A DNA stretch of 64,000 nt. Source: Chiridota heheva. Taxonomy: Eukaryota; Echinodermata; Holothuroidea; Apodida; Chiridotidae. Positions 46,090 to 58,699 of the stretch are shown here, one piece after another. The position numbers and the translations under genes were made by a program. Location of the stretch: the NCBI GenBank assembly GCA_020152595.1, contig JAIGNY010000176.1, positions 946,001-1,010,000 on the forward strand, in the 5' to 3' direction. The stretch's first letter is position 1. The number at the start of each line of letters is the position of its first letter. The notes under the pieces are model-generated. The model saw only the letters and a list, made by a program, of their open reading frames with translations, made no database searches and was not told the DNA's origin.

Positions 46090-47040
46090 GACTGGTGTCA
46101 GGTACTCTCATCTGCAATATACTGGGAGTTGGGTACTCTCATCCAATTGCATCAAAAAATAAGCACAGACCCAAATGGGCTCTCCAAAATTCAGAAAGGA
46201 TTTAGCTTGCTTTGTCAAATTTGGAGTTCAAAGTTTCTTTCTTTATCATTTTAATGTGGTTATGTAGTATATTGCCATAGCATTTTGAGTGATTACCATT
46301 TTGAGCGATTACCATTTTGAATGATTACCATTTTGAGTGATTACCATTTTGAGTGAAGTACCATATGGAGCGCAATGCTATTTTGAGTGAAGAATGATAT
46401 GGAGTGACTGGACTGGACTCATCTGCAATGGACTGGTGTCCTAGGGGAGTCTGGGACTTGCATCCACTTGCACCCACAAAACTGGAGATAAGGACCGACC
46501 CAAACAGTCTCCTGAAGGCTCAATAAATATTAAGCTTGCTTTGCCAAATTAGGAGTCATTTAAAAAAGTTCCTTCACATTATTTCATCATTTTAATGTGG
46601 TTATGTGGTGAAGTATCATAGAGGTTAAATCTCTTTTAAGTGAAGTACCACATGGAACGAAATGGCAGTGAAGTGAGTGAAGTATGATATGGAGTGACTG
46701 GACTGGACTCATCTGCAATGGGACTGGCTTCCTGGGGGAGTCTGGTACTCTCACATTCACTTGCACCAACAAAACTGCACTGACCCAAATGGTCTCTCAG
46801 AGCTCAGAAAGGATTAACTGTAGTTTGCTTTGTCAAATTTGGAGTCATTTTTAATAGTTTATGTAGTTACATGTGGTTATGTAGTGAATTGCAATAGAGA
46901 GTGAATAGCATTTTGAGTGAATTACCACATGGAGTAAAATGCAAAATGCCATTTTGAGTGAAATAAAATATGGAGCAAAATGCCATTGAAGTGAAGTATG
47001 GTATGAAGTGAAATGCTATTGGATTGCAAGTGGAGAAAAT
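46090..47040. repeat. ~290-bp unit in three tandem diverged copies
   Basis: Copies at about 46090-46380, 46385-46680 and 46685-47040 share GACTGG...TCATCTGCAATG, GGGAGTCTGG, TGACCCAAATGG and GCTTGCTTTG(T/C)CAAATT, then a GAGTGAAGTACCATATGGAG tail. A local 18-19 bp repeat (GATTACCATTTTGAGTG) lies at 46280-46360. The unit includes part of the SINE body. Confidence 0.75.
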
Positions 47041-47545
47041 CAACATACAAAGTGTAAGAATTAAACTTTTTAACTTAAACAAATGAGAACAAGTTTTGAT
47101 AGAAATATGAATTGTTTAGTAAGGAGAGATATTCAAATTGTTTTCATGTAATGTATTCTGATTAACCATTACTCTACCAGGAGCTGAAAAAATGTCAGCC
47201 AAATGTTCAGAACTTTTTTTATATGAATTTTTGACCACTTTTCTTTCAATACAAGTTTTGTTTTAATGAAAGCTAAGAAATCTATCATTTGAGTAATGAA
47301 AGCAAAATTAGGACATATTGGACAAAATTAAGCAATTTTTGGCTAAATTCGGTCAACAAATGGGCCAATCTTTGCACGAATTTAATTTCTTGGGAATATT
47401 GAAAAGGAGAGTTTTGTGTTACATATTTAGATTCTTTATCAAATTTCCTCTTCAATGATGCTAAATGATTTTTAGCTAGAGGGGAAAGATAAGAAAACAA
47501 AAAATAATTTTAACCAAATGACTCTTGAAAACTGCAGCAGAAAAT
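47041..47545. other. intergenic, AT-rich
   Basis: Nothing recognised. Confidence 0.4.
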
Positions 47546-47549
47546 TTAC

Positions 47550-47635
47550 AGTGCGGTTAGTCTCACCGGAGGCTCGAACCTGGTGTGCTCTTGTGCTAGT
47601 ATGCATTGATATCCCCTACACTATGTAGTCATTAT
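47550..47635 (-). mobile_element. tRNA-like SINE head
   Basis: On the - strand: TAGTGTAGGGGATATC (A-box-like) and CCAGGTTCGAGCCTCCGG (B box). The body is not clear. It is not a functional tRNA, as no good acceptor stem or anticodon arm forms. Confidence 0.5.
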
Positions 47636-47639
47636 TTAC

Positions 47640-48595
47640 TCAAAGATGAAATTAATCCTTATAGTATGGGGCCAAAATAGAGGGGGTATGCCTTTATTTA
47701 TATATTAAATGAAAGGAAATTTCAAGCAATTTTGAATGGCGGTTCAATGATGCATGTGCGATGTATAGTTTTGGCACACAAATTTTTGAAGAAGAAAAAA
47801 TGGCAAAGATCCATAAACGTTTGAAGAAATTTCCCCAGAAAACAAGATTGTAGAAAGGTACAATAGAGGTCCACCAGAAATCAATACTATCATGTCTTAA
47901 GACTTACGTGTTTGATTTTTGAAGCATAAATGTGATCTTGATGTCACTAAATATATATATATTTTTCATCAATTTTTGGATTTTACCCATTTTCAAGCTA
48001 CTTTTTCTTAGAAATCTTTAATATAAATCCTATAAAAAAAGTTATACTTTGTGAAAGAAATATTTGAGTACGTTAAAATGATACTAAGATTACTCCTATA
48101 GGACTTTGGTAAGGGCCCGATTTTATTTTTAGAAAAGGTGGTTGGAAAACAGCAATATTATTGCCACATGGTCGAGTGGGTAAGGAGAAGTTAAGGGATC
48201 AAACATGTTAATTTTGTATTACAAAAAAAGAACTTAAAAAGGAGATGTCCAGGTTAAAGCATAATATGTAGAAATGGTGAGTATCACATTAGCATTGACA
48301 TTTCAGCCTCATTTCAGCCTAATTATGTGTAGTTGATGTAAGGGGTTGATTGTGGATAAACAGCCTTCCCTACCAGGGATTGACAACTCAACCAAAAAAT
48401 CAATTTGCATGCAGAGTATCTGAAAGTAAAATAAGGTTGTCCATGGGGAAATATTTTTGAATACATGAAAATGCAAATTTTGCTGAAAACCCAAGTTGGC
48501 TGTCCTGGGCAGCCATTGAAGCTGTTCCCTACATACATTCCCTTTGCTGTGGGGTAATGTACAGTTGGGCTTCTATAGCAGATGAGGCTATAGCT
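47640..48595. other. intergenic, no element recognised
   Basis: AT-rich; no gene supported. Confidence 0.4.
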
Positions 48596-48599
48596 GGGT

Positions 48600-48900
48600 C
48601 TATGTGGGAGACAAGCTGTACATTAACCACCTCCTCACAGTTTACCACATCCTCCTTGCCTGCCCTCTGTACCACCTCCCAGAGTTCCCTCACCCACACA
48701 AGTCCATAGCCAAGCTCTTCCAGGCACCCCCTTCCCTGATAAAATTATCTCCTTCCTTCATCATGCAATCATATTTAGTCCTCCTGTCCCAACCCCCTCC
48801 CACCCTGCCACATTCTTACTTTTACTCCTTTTTGGTGCCGATGCAATAGCATCAGGAACCTACGCCTATGCTGTTAGGGGTTATGTCCGACATCCCCTCG
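48600..48900 (+). mobile_element. LINE ORF2 C-terminal fragment and 3' UTR
   Basis: The open frame reads NHLLTVYHILLACPLYHLPE, then SIAKLFQAPPSLIKLSPSF. This is the pattern LTV-HIL--CPLY found at the C-terminus of I/Jockey-type LINE polyproteins. It is followed by GGTGCCGATGCAATAGCATC, whose inverted halves also occur at 16990-17015. Strongly 5'-truncated. Confidence 0.7.
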
Positions 48901-50360
48901 AAAAAAAATTAAGGCCTGAACGGTCATATTAATTTTTACTTGTCAAACACTTAGCGTGATGATACCGTAATAAATTGAACAAAAATATTTTCATAGGTTT
49001 ATATGTTTTTTAAGACAGCGACGTTACTAAGGGAGCAGTGCTCTCCCCTCAAATCAAAATCCAGGAAATTCCCCCCCTCCCCCCTGATGCCCCGCCACTG
49101 TAAGTGACCTTCCTGCCAACCATCACTAACCAGACCAGGAGCAACCCGTCCCATTTTTGTTGAATTACGGTGAGGCAATGTTCCCTCCTCTTTCATTTTG
49201 TTGCCTAAGAATTATGTGGTGAGATGCATCTGGACGTCTTCCGATTATTTTTGCTGACTCTTATATTCCTGATTTGTTTTTACTAAATGATTTAAAAATG
49301 TACAGTTTGAATAGTAACCAAATATTAGGTAGTAGTGATAGTATTAATCATTAACTACAATAATGTATTCTATTTTAAAATTTGAATGTGAAATGTTGGA
49401 AAAGGAGCGTCTTTGAGTGATATGTGTGGAGGAACATGAAGTGTGTGCAATTCATAAACAATGTATCATTTTCTTTCAATTAATGAATTTCTTATGGATT
49501 ATTATGACAATTATAAATTCATTGTTTTAACCAAATGTTTTACTTACACGATTTTGAAAAGAGTCAGAAGGTATGATAATTGATAAAATGTTACTCGTGT
49601 ATCTTATAAAATGAGACATTTATTGTGTATGAAGAATAAGAGAGGCATTGCTAGAATACTTTATTGTTAAAGGTATATTGTGTATTGACAAAATCAGCAA
49701 AATTGCTTTTAAAAGCAATCATGGTTTACAAAAGCTTTCATAACAATCAGTTAAACATTGACCTTTTTATAGTGATTTTAAATCTCAGGTGTTGATTTGC
49801 AAATTTTATGCAAATTTTGTGATTTATTTCAGAGCAACCTCAGAATTTTCTTTTGCAAATCCTTTGTGTTTAAATGTCTATCATAATTTTTTGAAGTGGT
49901 GCGGCAAATTCGGACTAAAGGTTTTTGAGCTGTTGCCATGCAACCAAAGTAATTCCAGCAGGAATAGATTTTCCCATCATGTTCAGTGAATGAGATTTAG
50001 GGGCAAATATTAAAGAAAAACAACAAAAGATTCTCAGCTGGCTGCCCAGTCATACGTCACAAATTTCGCATGAACTGAAAACAGATCAAACTTTGATCAG
50101 CTATTATTACAAAACTAAAAGTGTTTTTTCCTGAAATTCAAAAGCTGGTCTGTTCAGATTTTAATACTCTTTTATTCAATTTAAAAAGAAAATGCTTCAT
50201 GTTAATAGACATTTAAACGAAATAAAATGTCATTTCAACTTAGCACACACTTTTGTTACACTATAAAGTTGTTTTATTAGCAGGATTTGAAAATTGAGCA
50301 ACATGATTGCTGTAAGCATCTTGATTGTCATTAGCAGTAACAAAGTTTTGTATCATTTTT
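48901..50360. other. intergenic, AT-rich
   Basis: A C-rich stretch at 49065-49090 and otherwise unique AT-rich sequence. No gene seen. Confidence 0.4.
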
Positions 50361-50369
50361 TTTATATTC

Positions 50370-52180
50370 TACTACCCCAGCGTCGGCGTCGGGTAAAGTT
50401 TTGGTTAAAGTTTTCATTACTTAAGTTATGAATGATGTACATTCATGTGACTTGGCATGGTAGAGGACGTAGGTACTGATCAAATGAGCATGATTGGAGG
50501 AATGTGTGTGCATACTAATTAGCTTATTTGCATAACAATGAAAATATTTGTCAGCTTAAAGGTTTGGTTAAAGTTTTTATAACTTCTGAATAGTGTACAT
50601 TCATGTGACTTGGCATAGGGGTAGAGGACATGGGTACTGTTCCAATGAGCATGATTGGGGGTTGTGTGTACTAATTAGTTTATTTGTGTAACAATGAAAA
50701 TATTTGTCAGGTTAAAGTTTTTGGTTAAAGTTTTCATAACTTAAGTTATGAATGGTATACATTCATGTAACGTGGCATAGGGGTACTGTACAAGTGAGCA
50801 TGATTAGGGGTTGTGTGTGCACACTAATTAGCTTATTTGCATAACAATGAAAATATTTGTATCTATGATATCTCTTAAATTAAAGTGGATGTGGAGATTT
50901 TGTTTGCACAAATGATCATGAATGTGAAGAGTATTGTCTACACTTAATGTTGAGGTTAAGTGTGCATATTAATTAGGTTATTTGCATAACAATAGACTTT
51001 TGTGCATAATCTTTAATTCATGAGTGCATAACTTAAGTTTTGAATGATGTACATTCATGTAACTTGGCATGGGGTACCGCCTTATTGGCTCCCCCAACCC
51101 CCTCTGAAACAATTGTCATTGCACCCTCACAGTCCATCACGTTCTCCTTGCTTGCCCCCTGTACAACCTTCCCAGAGCTTCCGTTGCTCCCCACAACTCA
51201 ATTGCTGAGTTCTTCCAAAAAACCCCAGACAAAATTATCTCCTTCCTTCATCATGCTTTCCTCCACAGCCATATTAAGTCCTCCTCTCCCACGCCCCCTT
51301 TTTTAATTTGTTTTTTCCACCCATGCACCTCCTCTCTCGATTGCAGCTTTCTGACTTTAGTTCTAGTGTTTCTCTCAAACTCTCCCTGTTTTCTTTCTTT
51401 CCTACCTCTAGAATGATTTACCCTCTCAGGCACAATTTGACCCTCGTTGTTGTGGTGCCGTTAAGCCCTCATCAAACAAAAAAGCACAGGGGTAGAGGAC
51501 ATGGGTAATGTTCAAATGAGTAGATTGGGGGGTTGTGTGTGCATACTAATATGCTTATTTGCATAACAATGACACTATTTGTGGCTATGATATCTCTTAG
51601 ATTAAAGTGGGATTGGGGATTTTGTTTTACACTAATGATCATACAAGTGAAGAGCATTGTCTACACTCAATGGTGAGGTGTAGTGTGCATATCAAGTAGT
51701 TTATTTGCATAGCAATATACTTGCGTACAAAATATTTAAGCTGAGATAATAACTTGCTATTTGGTTCAGTGGTAGAGGGCATTGGTGCTGTTCAGTTGGG
51801 CATGATTTGGGGATTGTGTGTGCATAATAATTAGCCTATTTGCATAGCAATGAAAATATTAGTATATGTGGTATCTTTTAAATTAAAGTGGGTATGATGT
51901 TGTTACTTAAACAAATGATCATACAGGTATATGTGAAGAACATTGTTTACATTTAATGGTATTGTGTGCATTTGCTGCAATATGTTTGACCTGAGATCAA
52001 AAATATATGGCTTATGACTTACTAACTTCTTATTTCTAGTTTTGTTATGATATTGATATTCCAGACATGCATAGCAATCAAAATATTTGTCTTGCCAGAA
52101 TAAAGAAGCAAATAAAGTTTCCTGTGTCTAAAGAATGTCAAATTAGGGGTTTGAAAAGTAAAAACAATAAGCAGAATGTG
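50370..52180 (+). repeat. ~170-bp repeat units, interrupted by a LINE end
   Basis: It starts with ACCCCAGCGTCGGCGTCGGG and GTTTTGGTTAAAGTTTTC. Units carry GTACATTCATGT(G/A)ACTTGGCAT, GGGTACTGTTC-AATGAGCAT and GCTTATTTGCATAACAATGA. At least six diverged copies are visible. The last part (52020-52180) resembles 33765-33920. Confidence 0.75.
51078..51485 (+). mobile_element. truncated LINE 3' end inserted in the 170-bp repeat
   Basis: Broken coding remnants (HHVLLACPLYN-like, DKIISFLHHAF) lead to a 3' UTR ending GTGCCGTTAAGCCCTCATCA followed by AACAAA. The host repeat is split between ACTTGGCATGGGG (left) and GCACAGGGGTAGAGGACATG (right), suggesting a short target duplication around GCAxxGGGG. 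Confidence 0.75.
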
Positions 52181-52504
52181 GGGTAGAAGATGACATGATG
52201 ATAAAGTAGCTGAAGGAATTAGGATGAGGTCATGTGGGACAGGGTGGAATTGTATGTAGGGCAGGGTGCAGTGGGATGTTGATCAGGATGTGTAGGCAGT
52301 TTGAATAGGGTAGATTGGCATGTAGAACAGGGAGAGTTGGCATGTAGAACAGGGAGGGTTGGCATGTAGAAAAGGGTGGGTCGACATGTGGGACAGGGCG
52401 GAAGGGCATGTGGTGGGATGTCATCTGGATTTCAGTTGTGATGGCATGTGGGTCATGGAATGACATACAGTGTCTGGTTTTCAGGTGTGATTGCATGGAG
52501 TATA

Positions 52505-52780
52505 CACATGGGATGACATTTGGGACAGGTTGGGATGGAATGTGGGACAGTCTGGGATGGAATGTGGGACAATCTGGGATGGAATGTGGGACAGGTTGGG
52601 ATGGAATGTGGGACAGGTTGGGGTGGAATGTGGGACAGTCTGGGATGGAATGTGGGACAGGTTGGGATGGAATGTGGGACAGGTTGGGATGGAATGTGGG
52701 ACAGGTTGGGATGGAATGTGGGACAGTCTGGGATGGAATGTATGACAGTCTGGGATGGAATGTGGGACAGGATGGAATAT
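52505..52780. repeat. 22-bp tandem array
   Basis: About 12 copies of TGGGATGGAATGTGGGACAG plus GT, alternating CAGGT and CAGTC. A more decayed GGCATGTAGAACAGGG-type pattern precedes it (52230-52500). ORFs on both strands here are artefacts. Confidence 0.95.
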
Positions 52781-53339
52781 GCATTATTAGCAGTGAGGGG
52801 ATTTGTGTGGTTTTTAATGTCTAGTTTGTCATACGTAAAGCATAATTTTGCTTTAGTGTTATTGTACATTTTTCATGCTGCTTGACTTTGCTTGACACAT
52901 ATTTTCTTAAATTGGAAGTTGTATTACAATCCAGGATGTAGTTCTGGGAATGTGTAGGGGCTGGTTGGAAATGGGGTTGAATGGCATTCTTTTATTGACA
53001 TTGGCAAGTCAGGGCCCCTCCTCTTTGAAATTCAATTGATAAAACTAAAAGAGGTGTTGTAGTTATAAAGACTGCTAGGTTGTCTATGTTTTCTGAGTTA
53101 CTGGGTGAGGTAACCTTGAGCCTTTTTTTGTCTTAAAATATCTTGAAAAACTCATAAGATAAGATATTTTAAAGCCTGTAGTGCAAATAAAAATGTAAGT
53201 GCATCTTTTAAAGCTCCAAGTAATTTGAAATCATCTGCCCCTGCTAACCTATTTCTGTATACACTTCCCTCTATAAGCCTATTCTCTATACTAGCTTTAG
53301 CTCTGTATAGTCAAGCATACTGTCCTTCCGACAATTCTA

Positions 53340-53600
53340 GTTTCAAGATTTTTCCCCAGAATGACTGTCTAGGCTCACCAGCATATTCTATGATACAATT
53401 TCCCCCAGAATGACTGCCTCAGGCTCACCAGCATAATCTGTGATACAGTTTCCCCAGAATGACTGCCCCAGGCTCACCAGCATGATTTATGATACAGTTT
53501 CCCCAGAATAACTGCCCCAGGCTCACCAGCATAATCTATGATACAGTTTCCCCAGAATAACTGCACCAAACTCACCAGCATAATCTATGAAACAGGGTTA
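53340..53600. repeat. 49-bp tandem array (5 copies)
   Basis: The unit carries CCCCAGAATGACTGCC, AGGCTCACCAGCATAATC and TGATACAGTTT. It is unrelated to the 49-bp array at 1-973. Confidence 0.92.
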
Positions 53601-54770
53601 AAGCAAAGATGGTCATTTTGCTTGGAAGATTGGAGGGGACGTAAGAAATATTTTCAAAGGGGACCACATACTAAAGTTTCTTCAGAGCTGCTCGAAAAAA
53701 GTTATAAAGTTTCTTCAAATATCCTTATGGAATGTTAGAATTTCCTAACAAAATGTTAGTTTTTCAGAGACACTTAAGACAGATTGAAGAATAGTTTGCT
53801 TTAAATTCTACAAAACATTTGATATTTCCTTAGAAGATAATTATAAAATGATATAATTTTGCAATATTCTTTAAAGATGCTCAAGTGTCTCTCTTGTAGC
53901 ATTGGAGAAATGTGATTAACAAAAAGAATCATGAAAAAATCAAAATAGGATCATGAACAATATAAATGGGGTCATGGAATTAATTACCAAAATATAAAAA
54001 ATAAGCTCAGAAAAAGCCCCCTGAACCCCATAAAATTCTTTTAATTTCTTGATCCCTTTAATTTAACATGTGTTGCAGGGGAAACAAGAGGGTGGTTGGT
54101 AGGTAGGCCCTAGTGGATGGAGGTTGAAACCTAATTCCCTGGGGGCAGGGGGTGTTTACTGACATAGTAATAGTGAAGAGGTGGGTGAACCTAGTTCCAT
54201 GCCATAGAAATGCTACCTTGGTTCATCCTGGAAAATCAAAAAGTTGTTAAGAGTCCCTCCCAGGCCTCCCCACCCCTGTCCTAATGGTGTGTTGTACAAA
54301 AAATGTGTGTGTGAGGGCGTGGAAAATTAGCAAGAGGCTTATGTCCTCATGCCATATCACACTAGATTGTCTGATTGATGTTGTTAAGGTAGTTGGTCTT
54401 ACGAAGAATCTTAGTTTCATGGCCATAGATAGTGAGTAACATTTATGGAAGTCAATGTTTTGGGCCACTTAAGGCCCCCACCCTCCAAAACATGCCTGTC
54501 CACTGCCCCTTACACTTGCACTGCCCATTGAATTTAAATAGTGAGTGTTTTTTAGACCAATCACAACAGTTTGTGAGGAACAGATCCCTCCAAAATACAA
54601 GCGAAATAGTCGTTTTAAGTTTGTACGATTCAAATGTTTTATTATTTTTTACCATTTTAAGTTGTTTCCATATCTGACGTCTCTTCATATCGTACAAATA
54701 TAAATCCATGTTATTATCAAGAAACCTGTCTTTATTGTTTGTTTGCTTCTTTAAGATTTATTGTCAAAGA
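53601..54770. other. intergenic, no element recognised
   Basis: AT-rich with short low-complexity stretches. The short open frames lack any family resemblance. Confidence 0.4.
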
Positions 54771-54819
54771 AACTGAGAAGGTTAGCTCAATAAAACATTT
54801 CAAACACAAGCTGGAAGAT

Positions 54820-54890
54820 GTTCCCTTTGTTACCCAACCAATCAGCTTCAGTTGCTAGGAGAAAAGTTGTAGTGCACCTCCATGTATAAC
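54820..54890 (+). mobile_element. MITE family A fragment at the head of the 19-bp array
   Basis: TTTGTTACCCAACCAATCAG, GAGAAAAGTTGTAGTGCACC and CATGTATAACACAC align with the interior of the MITE at 30262-30345 (TTTGTTTCCCAACCAATCAG, then CTTCATGTATAACGCACGTA). The array begins where this match ends. Confidence 0.65.
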
Positions 54891-57190
54891 ACACAGCATG
54901 TGCACCTTCATGTACCATGTGCACCTTCATGTATCATGTGCACCTTCATGTATCATGTGTGCACCTTCATGTACCATGTGCACCTTCATGTATCATGTGC
55001 ACCTTCATGTACCATGTGCACATTCATGTATCATGTGCACCTTCATGTATCATGTGTGCACCTTCATGTACCATGTGCACCTTCATGTATCATGTGCACC
55101 TTCATGTATCATGTGCACCTTCATGTATCATGTGCACCTTCATGTGTCATGTGCACCTTCATGTGTCATGTGCACCTTCATGTGTCATGTGCACCTTCAT
55201 GTGTCATGTGCACCTTCATGTGTCATGTGCACCTTCATGTGTCATGTGCACCTTCATGTGTCATGTGCACCTTCATGTATCATGTGCACCTTCATGTATC
55301 ATGTGCACCTTCATGTATCATGTGCACCTTCATGTATAATGCACATATCATGTGCACCTTCATGTGTCATGTGCACCTTCCTGTATCACGTGCACCTTCA
55401 TGTATCACGTGCACCTTCATGTATCACGTGCACCTTCATGTATCACGTGCACCTTCATGTATCACGTGCACCTTCATGTATCACGTGCACCCTCATGTAT
55501 CACGTGCACCTTCATGTATCACGTGCACCTTCATGTATCACGTGCACCTTCATGTATCACGTGCACCTTCATGTATCACGTGCACCTTCATGTATCATGT
55601 GCACCTTCATGTATCATGTGCACCTTCATGTGTCATGTGCACCTTCATGTGTCATGTGCACCTTCATGTGTCATGTGCACCTTCATGTATCATGTGCACC
55701 TTCATGTATCATGTGCACCTTCATGTATCATGTGCACCTTCATGTATCATGTGCACCTTCATGTATCATGTGCACCTTCATGTATCATGTGCACCTTCAT
55801 GTATCATGTGCACCTTCATGTATCATGTGCACCTTCATGTATCATGTGCACCTTCATGTATCATGTGCACCTTCATGTATCATGTGCACCTTCATGTATC
55901 ATGCACCTTCATGTATCATGTGCACCTTCATGTATCATGCACCTTCATGTATCATGTGCACCTTCATGTATCATGTGCACCTTCATGTATCATGTGCACC
56001 TTCATGTATCATGTGCACCTTCATGTATCATGTGCACCTTCATGTATCATGTGCACCTTCATGTATCATGTGCACCTTCATGTATCATGTGCACCTTCAT
56101 GTATCATGTGCACCTTCATGTATCATGTGCACCTTCATGTATCATGTGCACCTTCATGTATCATGTGCACCTTCATGTATCATGTGCACCTTCATGTATC
56201 ATGTGCACCTTCGTGTATCATGTGCACCTTCATGTATCATGTGCACCTTCATGTATCATGTGCACCTTCATGTATCATGTGCACCTTCATGTATCATGTG
56301 CACCTTCGTGTATCATGTGCACCTTCATGTATCATGTGCACCTTCATGTATCATGTGCACCTTCATGTATCATGCACCTTCATGTATCATGTGCACCTTC
56401 ATGTATCATGTGCACCTTCATGTATCATGTGCATCTTCATGTATCATGTGCACCTTCATGTATCATGTTTCTCCATCATGTGCACCTTCATGTATCATGT
56501 GCACCTTCATGTATCATGTGCACCTTCATGTATCATGTGCACCTTCATGTATCATGTGCACCTTCATGTATCATGTGCACCTTCATGTATCATGTGCACC
56601 TTCATGTATCATGTGCACCATCATGTGCACCTTCATGTATCATGTGCACCTTCATGTATCATGTGCACCTTCATGTATAATGCACATATCATGCGCATCT
56701 TCATGTATAATGCACGTATAATGCACACCTTCATGTATAATGCACATATCATGCGCATCTTCATGTATAATGCACGTATAATGCACACCTTCATGTATAA
56801 TGCATGTATTATGCGCACCTTCATGTATAATGCACGTATCATGCGCACTTTTTTATGTATAACGTACGTATCATGCGCTCTTTCATGTATAACGCACATA
56901 TCATCTGTACTTTCATGTACAACGCACATATGCGCACCTTCATGTATGATGCACGTATCATGTACACTTTTATGTATAACGCACGTATCATGCACACTTT
57001 AATGTATAACGCACGTATCATGCACACTTTAATGTATAGCGCACGTATCATGCGCACCTTCATATAACACACGTATCATGCGCACGTTCATGTATAACTC
57101 ACGTATAATGCGCACCTTCATGTATAACGCACGTATCATGCGCACCTTCATGTATCACACGTATCGTGCGCACCTTCATGTATAACGGTA
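54878..57190. repeat. 19-bp tandem array (~120 copies) grading into ~30-bp units
   Basis: The main unit is ATGTGCACCTTCATGTATC. Block variants occur: GTGTC in place of GTATC (55140-55270, 55620-55690) and CACGTGC in place of CATGTGC (55380-55590). From about 56680 the units lengthen to ATGTATAACGCACGTATCAT plus GCGCACCTTC, which match the MITE interior at 30325. Since 19 is not a multiple of three, all + frames stay open (up to 706 codons). This is not a gene. Confidence 0.97.
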
Positions 57191-58285
57191 TAACAATATT
57201 GACTATTTCGTTGGGAAAGAAATTGCCCAATATGGAACAAAATGGGAAGTTATTTATTCCTTTATGTTTGTGTTTATTCGCGAAAAGACAAAATACTCTG
57301 AAAATGCATAATGCCATAGTTGTTTTATTATCTTCATGACCGTACGAAATCCCCCTTTTCCCCCTCTCAGATGTATATAATGTCGGGTGTACTTATATCA
57401 GAGTATCTCAGTCATCAGGTCAGGATCGTCTAGATATCAGAAATATTTTTACTCGAGTAGCCATGATGCTGATTGGGTTGGGTTGGGCAACCGGGATGTG
57501 TATAAAAGATGCCCTCTCACACATATTGAAAATCAGAGCCCCGGTGATCATGGGGCATCAAAAACTAGAAATCTTCCGGGGCTTTGCCCCTGGACCAGAG
57601 CTGCGTCCATTAATCTTACATTTTTTTCAATTTCTCCTCGGCCTGTTTAGAAATGGTAACCCAAATGCTTATCTGAGTAGATTCTAACATTAGAATGACA
57701 TTTCTCAATCAGACATTTATCAATTTTCAGAAGCCAAAGGGCCTTTAAGCGGGACTTCTTTCCCTGGATTTCTACCCTTGCTTCGTACCAGGACCCCACA
57801 ATTTGTCATTTACGTTTTGGAAGTCTCTGTTGAATTTGGGGCATCAAAAACCAGAAATATCAGACCAAGGTTTTACCATTAACGTTTACACAATTTTTAC
57901 CGAATTTTTAGATGTAATTACACTTCTACCTGTTTAAAAATGGTAACCCTATAATCAGATGAAGCTTATTTGAGTGTAATGCATTTAGAATATTTTTCTT
58001 GTCATCACTTAAATTTTCCCAATTTTGTCAGTTTATGTTGTTTTTCTCATTCACTTAGATTTACAAGCGTATGCCAACCCCTCCCCCTTTCCCTTCCCCC
58101 CCCTCCTCCGCCTGTTTGGATGTTGGCTGCAAAAATGGCAATATTGAGGAAGGCTGCGACTGTTAACAGCTTTTCTTAGATCGATTTAATGAAGATAAAA
58201 TCTTACGTTAGTTGACAAGTATTGAGGAGATAGCCGAAATGTAACTAAGAAATTATTGCATCATTCTTTAAATTTATCTTCCGAA
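57191..58285 (+). repeat. diverged dispersed repeat segments (GGGGCATCAAAAAC family)
   Basis: GGGGCATCAAAAACTAGAAAT at 57550 recurs in diverged form at 57837 and 58927, and the following GGGCTTTGCCCCTGGACC recurs near 58817. The blocks are spaced about 290-300 bp apart or multiples of it and continue to about 59240. No real coding frame is supported. Confidence 0.55.
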
Positions 58286-58289
58286 CTTC

Positions 58290-58570
58290 GATTACCGCCA
58301 GTCAAGCTCGTGGGCGATTGAAACGGCCACGGGTTCGATTCCCGGGTGAGCGAGTTTTGTCTGTACTCTTCGACATTTAAGTGCTAGGGGAGCTCATGGT
58401 GCAAGGCTAGGCGTAGGTAGACCGCATGGAGATCTGGCAGATATTCTATGGACTGGGGTGTCATGGTCTACACTTCCCCTTTACCCTAGTACTACTTGAG
58501 GGGGGGTGGACTGAAGGCGCTTGCCAAGGCAGAATGGCCCTTATTGTGAATCTGCCCTGACTATACTTCT
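58290..58570 (+). mobile_element. SINE-like element with a B box
   Basis: CACGGGTTCGATTCCCGGGTG (B box GGTTCGATTCC) at about 58325, preceded by CTCGTGGGCGATTGAAACGG. The following body contains GGACTGGGGTGTCATGG and GGCGCTTGCC. The A box is weak. A real tRNA gene is unlikely. Confidence 0.5.
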
Positions 58571-58699
58571 TGATATACAAATATAGAAGGTACTAGCATG
58601 AAATCCTGCCGCATGTATTCATCAGAAAAAGAAAAGAAAGCTCAAAAATCAAAACAAATAATTCTTGCAAATTACGACAAAAACACGTATAGTTCATTA

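Noticed and set aside
54882-57002. 706-codon + strand ORF as a Cys/His-rich protein
   Set aside because: It is a direct translation of a 19-bp satellite, open in all three phases, with no splice or promoter context.
57387-57687. Coding gene at 57387-57687
   Set aside because: The frame overlaps a dispersed repeat (GGGGCATCAAAAAC family) that recurs in decayed form downstream, and there is no recognisable domain.
58296-58350. tRNA gene with a perfect B box
   Set aside because: No complete cloverleaf and no good A box; treated as a SINE.
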